Assembly (NCBI GenBank): GCA_003676145.1
Contig: NAUB01000023.1
Location: 302,350-366,349 of the forward strand
Length of the DNA stretch: 64,000 nucleotides
Source: a gamma proteobacterium symbiont of Stewartia floridana
GTDB taxonomy: Bacteria; Pseudomonadota; Gammaproteobacteria; Chromatiales; Chromatiaceae
Reading direction: 5' to 3'
A model generated the notes under the pieces. That model saw only the letters and a list, made by a program, of their open reading frames with translations. It was not told the origin of the DNA and did no database searches. Position 1 is the stretch's first letter; each line of letters opens with the position of its first letter. Made by a program: the position numbers and the translations under genes. Of the stretch, positions 61,827-64,000 are shown one piece after another.

Positions 61827-62810
61827 ATGAAGAGATTCAAAGACATACTTTGCACAATAGAGCCTGAAAAAGGATGCAAACTAGCACTCGAGCGTGCTGT
61901 TACGCTAGCAGAGAACAATCAGGCCAACGTTACAGTCATTACTGTGGCTCCCTCAATCAGTGCCGGTATCGGCATGCCTGAGGGTGGACCTATCTCTACC
62001 GATCTTCAGGCTTCAACAGTAGCCAGTCATAAACAAGAACTGGAAAATCTCGTCGAACCTTATCGTCAGCGCATCAAGATCGAAACCAGAGTGTTGATAG
62101 GCATGCCCTTTCTTGAAATCACCCGTGAGGTATTACGCAATGCGCATGACCTGGTGATCAAATGTCCTGAATCGCTGGACTGGCTGGACCGTTTATTTTC
62201 TAGTGACGATAAACACCTGCTGCGCAAGTGTCCGTGTCCTGTCTGGATGGTCCGGCCGCAGACCGGGGAATCTTTTGATCAAATCTTAGCGGCCGTCGAC
62301 GTGGACGATAGCTATCCAACAAAAGAATTGAAGACGCGTCAGGCACTGAACGAGATGGTCATTGAATTGGCAAGTTCTCTTGCCGTGTCGGAGTTCGCTG
62401 AATTGCATGTCGTGCATGCCTGGGAGGCGATAGGTGAGGGCATAATGCGTCATGGCGCATTCATGCAACGACCTGAAAATGAGGTCAACGCGTATGTCGA
62501 ACAGGTTTGCCGACATCATACACAACTCGTAGATACGCTCATTCAAAAGGTAAGTGCTAAATTGGGCAAGGACGCGGCAGAATACCTTAAACCCCAGTTA
62601 CACATGCCAAAGGGATCAGCGCGGAAAGTGATCCCAGAGCTTGCCAAGGAGCTTCAGGTGGATTGTATTGTTATGGGTACGGTGGCGCGCACCGGTGTTC
62701 CCGGATTGTTTATGGGTAACACAGCGGAAAGCATTCTCGATCAACTCGAATGCTCAGTGCTTGCGATCAAACCACCTGGCTTTGTCACCCCGGTTACTTT
62801 AGAAGAGTGA
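61827..62810 (+). CDS. Universal stress protein with two UspA domains (UspE-like)
   Basis: 327 residues: two tandem Usp domains (about 1-145 and 150-320). The second has the ATP-loop pattern MGTVARTGVPGLFMGNTAES (G-x-x-G-x9-G-N-T) and ends VLAIKPPGF; the first has lost most of that loop (KCPESLDWLDRLF). This is the UspE-type arrangement. Usp proteins bind nucleotides and protect in stationary phase or oxidative stress. Second gene of a psiE-usp cassette; attC site 2 starts 12 bases after the stop. Confidence 0.9.
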   Translation: MKRFKDILCTIEPEKGCKLALERAVTLAENNQANVTVITVAPSISAGIGMPEGGPISTDLQASTVASHKQELENLVEPYRQRIKIETRVLIGMPFLEITREVLRNAHDLVIKCPESLDWLDRLFSSDDKHLLRKCPCPVWMVRPQTGESFDQILAAVDVDDSYPTKELKTRQALNEMVIELASSLAVSEFAELHVVHAWEAIGEGIMRHGAFMQRPENEVNAYVEQVCRHHTQLVDTLIQKVSAKLGKDAAEYLKPQLHMPKGSARKVIPELAKELQVDCIVMGTVARTGVPGLFMGNTAESILDQLECSVLAIKPPGFVTPVTLEE

Positions 62811-62821
62811 GTGAACTATAA

Positions 62822-62908
62822 ACCTAACAATCGCGTCAACCATGACAGGCAAAAGCATTGCTCGTTCCTCGCAATGTATTTGCCTGCATGTTACGCGGAG
62901 CGTTATGT
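62822..62908 (+). other. attC-like recombination site 2
   Basis: Left core ACCTAAC (62822-62828, RYYYAAC) and right core GTTATGT (62902-62908). Between them the arms CGCGTCAACCATGACAGGCA and, on the right, TGCCTGCATGTTACGCG are near reverse complements, extended by CATTGC/GCAATG, giving a fold of about 87 bases. The downstream gene starts three bases after the core. Confidence 0.75.
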
Positions 62909-62910
62909 GA

Positions 62911-63330
62911 ATGGAATACTCCATGATGAAGAGTGAGGTACAAGAAAAATTTGATCGCTATCCAGAGCACATTATTCCGCTAATGTTTCAGTTGAGGGAT
63001 CTTATGTTCAGTGTGGCGGAAAGTCAGAATTTGGGGGAAGTCGAGGAAACGCTGAAATGGGGAGAGCCAAGTTACCTGGTCAAGAATGGCAGTGCTGTTC
63101 GAATGGATTGGAAGCCCAAAAGTCCAGGTCAATATTATCTGTTCTTTCATTGCCAAACCAAGCTTGTCGATACTTTCCGTGAGTTATACTCGAGTTCCCT
63201 AGTATTCCAAGGCAATCGCGCTATCGTACTCAACGTGAATAGGAAATTGCCAGAAAGCGTTATTCGGCATTGCATAGAGCTGGCTTTTAGGTATAAAACC
63301 GTTAAGCATTTACCTTTGTTAGGTGCCTGA
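62911..63330 (+). CDS. DUF1801 domain-containing protein
   Basis: 139 residues (ATG 62911 touches the attC core; ATG 62923 or 62926 may be the real start). The DUF1801 pattern is present: VAESQNLGEVEETLKWGEPSYLVKNG, then YYLFFHC and a closing KTVKHLPLLGA (given in part). Members, sometimes called YdhG-like, are small soluble proteins of unknown function that are common as integron cassettes and on mobile DNA. Single-gene cassette bounded by attC sites 2 and 3. Confidence 0.85.
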   Translation: MEYSMMKSEVQEKFDRYPEHIIPLMFQLRDLMFSVAESQNLGEVEETLKWGEPSYLVKNGSAVRMDWKPKSPGQYYLFFHCQTKLVDTFRELYSSSLVFQGNRAIVLNVNRKLPESVIRHCIELAFRYKTVKHLPLLGA

Positions 63331-63341
63331 ATGAAAGATTC

Positions 63342-63419
63342 ACATAACAGACACATCATATCCGCTCTCTTCGGTCGCCCGACGTTCCTGGCGTCGCGCC
63401 GTTTATGTGGCCGTTATGC
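63342..63419 (+). other. attC-like recombination site 3
   Basis: Left core ACATAAC (63342-63348) and right core GTTATGC (63413-63419). The arms share CATAAC, a one-base spacer G, and CACAT when the right arm is reverse complemented (CATAACGGCCACAT against CATAACAGACACAT), the R-spacer-L plan of attC. The central loop carries GACGTTCCTGGCGTC. Length 78 bases. Confidence 0.75.
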
Positions 63420-63441
63420 GTATAAGAGGTAATGAGTAAAA

Positions 63442-63957
63442 GTGGATTTTTATAACGATCCTGAAAGAGTAGATGAATACGAGAAGATGTGTGATGAGTA
63501 CGATGGCTCAGATTTATACACAATTCTAGAAAAACATCTCGCCGAGGGAAATACGCTATTAGAATTGGGCAGTGGGCCGGGAAATGATTTAAATTATTTG
63601 AGAAATAGGTTTAATGTTTCAGGGTCCGATCTCTCTGATGAGTTTATCTCCAGGTTCAAAAGCAAGTATGGAAGTACTCCTTTTCTTAAACTAGATGCAG
63701 TCACTATCGATACAAAAGAGAAGTATGACTGTGTCTTTTTCAATAAAGTCCTACATCACCTAGAGAAAGATAATCTCGAAAAATCATTTAAACGCCAGAA
63801 GCAAGTTATTAAGTCAAATGGTCTGTTCGCACACACATTTTGGCTCGGCGATAAAGTGTTTACGATGGAAGATATGCTGTTTGTCTTCTACGATAAAGAT
63901 TCCGCGGATTCAATTTCGAGGTGCATAACGGTTTATGCAGCTTGCGCAGCCAGATGA
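63442..63957 (+). CDS. Class I SAM-dependent methyltransferase, C terminus replaced by IS sequence
   Basis: 171 residues from GTG 63442 (AGAGGT at 63425-63430). Motif I LLELGSGPGNDLNYL (SAM-binding), then SGSDLSDEFI, DCVFFNKVLHHL (motif IV) and QVIKSNGLFAHTFWLGD. Full enzymes of this type run about 30-40 residues further; here the last codons (about 63925-63957, ending in ITVYAACAAR) read into the adjacent IS, so the native C terminus is lost. Codon use is AT-rich like the other cassettes. Substrate unknown. Confidence 0.7.
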   Translation: MDFYNDPERVDEYEKMCDEYDGSDLYTILEKHLAEGNTLLELGSGPGNDLNYLRNRFNVSGSDLSDEFISRFKSKYGSTPFLKLDAVTIDTKEKYDCVFFNKVLHHLEKDNLEKSFKRQKQVIKSNGLFAHTFWLGDKVFTMEDMLFVFYDKDSADSISRCITVYAACAAR

Positions 63958-64000
63958 TTATGCATCAATTGTGCTGGCGTTTTGAAGCCAAGCGTCTTTC
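63933..64000 (-). mobile_element. 3' end of an IS30-like transposase gene, continuing off the window
   Basis: The minus strand ends in a TAA at 63933-63935. The 21 residues before it read KTLGFKTPAQLMHNHLAAQAA; IS30-family transposases end in R-K-T-L-x-x-x-T-P-A followed by a short helix. The outer IS end should lie between about 63915 and 63933, inside the methyltransferase reading frame; the terminal inverted repeat itself cannot be fixed without the other end. Confidence 0.6.

Overview
The window is a gammaproteobacterial chromosome segment of moderate to high GC. The best lineage clue is gene order: mrcA divergent from pilMNOPQ, then aroK, aroB, damX, gltB, gltD, a block well known from Pseudomonas-like and purple-sulfur/sulfur-oxidising gammaproteobacteria. 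Cytochrome c', a di-haem cytochrome c peroxidase, an orphan APS kinase, a PEP-CTERM protein and a DUF3501/rubrerythrin operon fit a free-living or symbiotic microaerophilic gammaproteobacterium. I see no marker that fixes the genus, and no rRNA, tRNA or CRISPR array.

Layout. 1-3522: a very large FAD/Fe-S oxidoreductase, cut by the window edge. 3.6-10.4 kb: housekeeping and envelope genes (cytochrome c', PilZ, DUF4124, cca, TraB family, cysC, lipoprotein, AI-2E permease). 10.5 kb: a tiny PEP-CTERM protein behind a sigma-54-type promoter. 11-12.2 kb: OmpA/DUF4398 lipoprotein pair. 12.6-17.1 kb: an oxidative-stress block (rubrerythrin, Fe-S protein, DUF3501, a Fur-family regulator and cytochrome c peroxidase) with matching 15-bp palindromes in front of both target transcripts. 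17.1-31 kb: glk, uvrD, a TRAP binding protein, hemW, a GGDEF/EAL protein, an H-NS-like protein, rof, DUF3135, rpmE, a thermonuclease, pfk and an unknown membrane protein. 31-42 kb: redox/hydrolase genes, ppk2, sucCD, a KamA-like radical SAM gene and gltA. 42.2-59.9 kb: mrcA, the pilMNOPQ type IV pilus operon, aroKB, damX and gltBD.

59.9-64 kb is accessory DNA. After the gltD terminator come a GNAT gene, a decayed tyrosine-recombinase fragment on the minus strand and, reading away from it, a cassette array with three attC-like folded sites (61187-61255, 62822-62908, 63342-63419). The cassettes carry psiE-like plus universal-stress genes, a DUF1801 gene, and a methyltransferase whose 3' end is interrupted by an IS30-like transposase running off the window. 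This is the layout of a chromosomal integron with a dead integrase, and is the most novel part of the window.

Other signals: three long hairpin repeats (18.2, 21.8 and 30.8 kb), a second dispersed repeat centred on GGGCCTGTTAACA, a tandem FNR-type site and Fur-family box in front of the peroxidase gene, and a rho-independent terminator for rpmE that lies inside the start of the next gene.
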